This document shows, one piece after another, positions 5,275 through 5,402 of a stretch of DNA of 5,402 nt (the stretch's first letter is position 1; every line of letters begins with the position of its first letter). Source of the stretch: Oscillospiraceae bacterium (GTDB lineage: Bacteria > Bacillota > Clostridia > Oscillospirales > Ruminococcaceae). The stretch lies in the NCBI GenBank assembly GCA_019423445.1, contig JAHZBJ010000080.1, forward strand, positions 237-5,638, in the 5' to 3' direction. A program made the position numbers and the translations under genes. The notes beneath the pieces were generated by a model that did no database searches, was not told the DNA's origin, and worked only from the letters and a program-made list of their open reading frames with translations.

Positions 5275-5291
5275 GAAAGGACGAAAGCATC

Positions 5292-5402
5292 ATGGAAGAG
5301 ATCACCCTGAACCTCACCAAGAGCCCCAAGGCAAAACCCCAGCCCGGGGAAAAGCTCAGCTTTGGCCGCATTTTCAGCGACCACATGTTCCTGATGAACT
5401 AC
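5292..5402 (+). CDS. ilvE: Branched-chain amino acid aminotransferase, N-terminal fragment
   Basis: Only the first 37 codons are present; the gene runs off the right edge. The PLP-dependent fold-type IV enzyme transfers an amino group between glutamate and the 2-oxo acids of leucine, isoleucine and valine, the last step of their synthesis. The ATG at 5292 follows AAAGGA (5276-5281) by 10 bases. The N-terminus, MEEITLNLTKSPKAKP, then LSFGRIFSDHMFLMNY (residues 22-37), matches the typical opening of Firmicutes IlvE, where a GFG-x-x-FTDHMFVMDY block is conserved. The catalytic lysine lies outside the window. The substrate, glutamate, is made by the neighbouring gdhA product, but the terminator and separate promoter argue against co-transcription. 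Confidence 0.82.
   Translation, partial: MEEITLNLTKSPKAKPQPGEKLSFGRIFSDHMFLMNY

Noticed and set aside
5248..5291. A leader peptide from the ATG at 5248 upstream of ilvE
   Set aside because: It has no Shine-Dalgarno and no run of Ile, Leu or Val codons, and its frame does not stop before running into ilvE.
5099..5386. A 95-codon - strand open frame across the gdhA-ilvE gap
   Set aside because: It crosses the gdhA terminator, the ilvE promoter and the ilvE coding start, and resembles no protein.

Overview
The window looks like a chromosomal segment of a spore-lineage Clostridia species. The best match is an Oscillospiraceae-type gut anaerobe, judged from memory of SpoIVA and glutamate dehydrogenase sequences and not from a database search. 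The DNA is rather GC-rich, ribosome binding sites are strong AGGAGG types, and a type A RNase P RNA sits among housekeeping and sporulation genes. I see no mobile element, CRISPR array, tRNA or rRNA.

Layout from left to right: (1) the 3' part of spoIVA on the + strand, split into two reading frames around base 320 and closed by a strong terminator; (2) a + strand gene for a DUF975 membrane protein with an unusual Pro/Gly/Tyr/Gln-rich linker and a C-terminal domain; (3) a perfect palindromic terminator between convergent genes; (4) a - strand pair, a YaaL-like (DUF2508) gene followed by bofA, with bofA broken by an in-frame TGA; (5) rnpB on the - strand with its own promoter and 3' hairpin; (6) gdhA on the + strand, divergent from rnpB and sharing one short A/T-tract region between back-to-back promoters; (7) the first 37 codons of ilvE on the + strand behind its own promoter.

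The main result is that both genes of known sporulation function here, spoIVA (spore coat base) and bofA (control of pro-sigma-K processing), carry lesions while every other complete gene is intact. The spoIVA lesion is a frameshift with an apparent loss of about 18 codons. The bofA lesion is a nonsense codon followed by 18 codons that still read as the conserved BofA C-terminus. The simplest biological reading is a lineage that recently lost sporulation; the alternative is assembly or base-calling error.

The right half concerns nitrogen metabolism. gdhA makes glutamate from ammonia and 2-oxoglutarate, and IlvE uses glutamate as amino donor for branched-chain amino acids. They are separated by tandem hairpins and an independent promoter, so they are neighbours rather than an operon. 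A perfect dyad over the gdhA -10 box looks like an operator. The GdhA active-site position that is normally aspartate is glutamate here.
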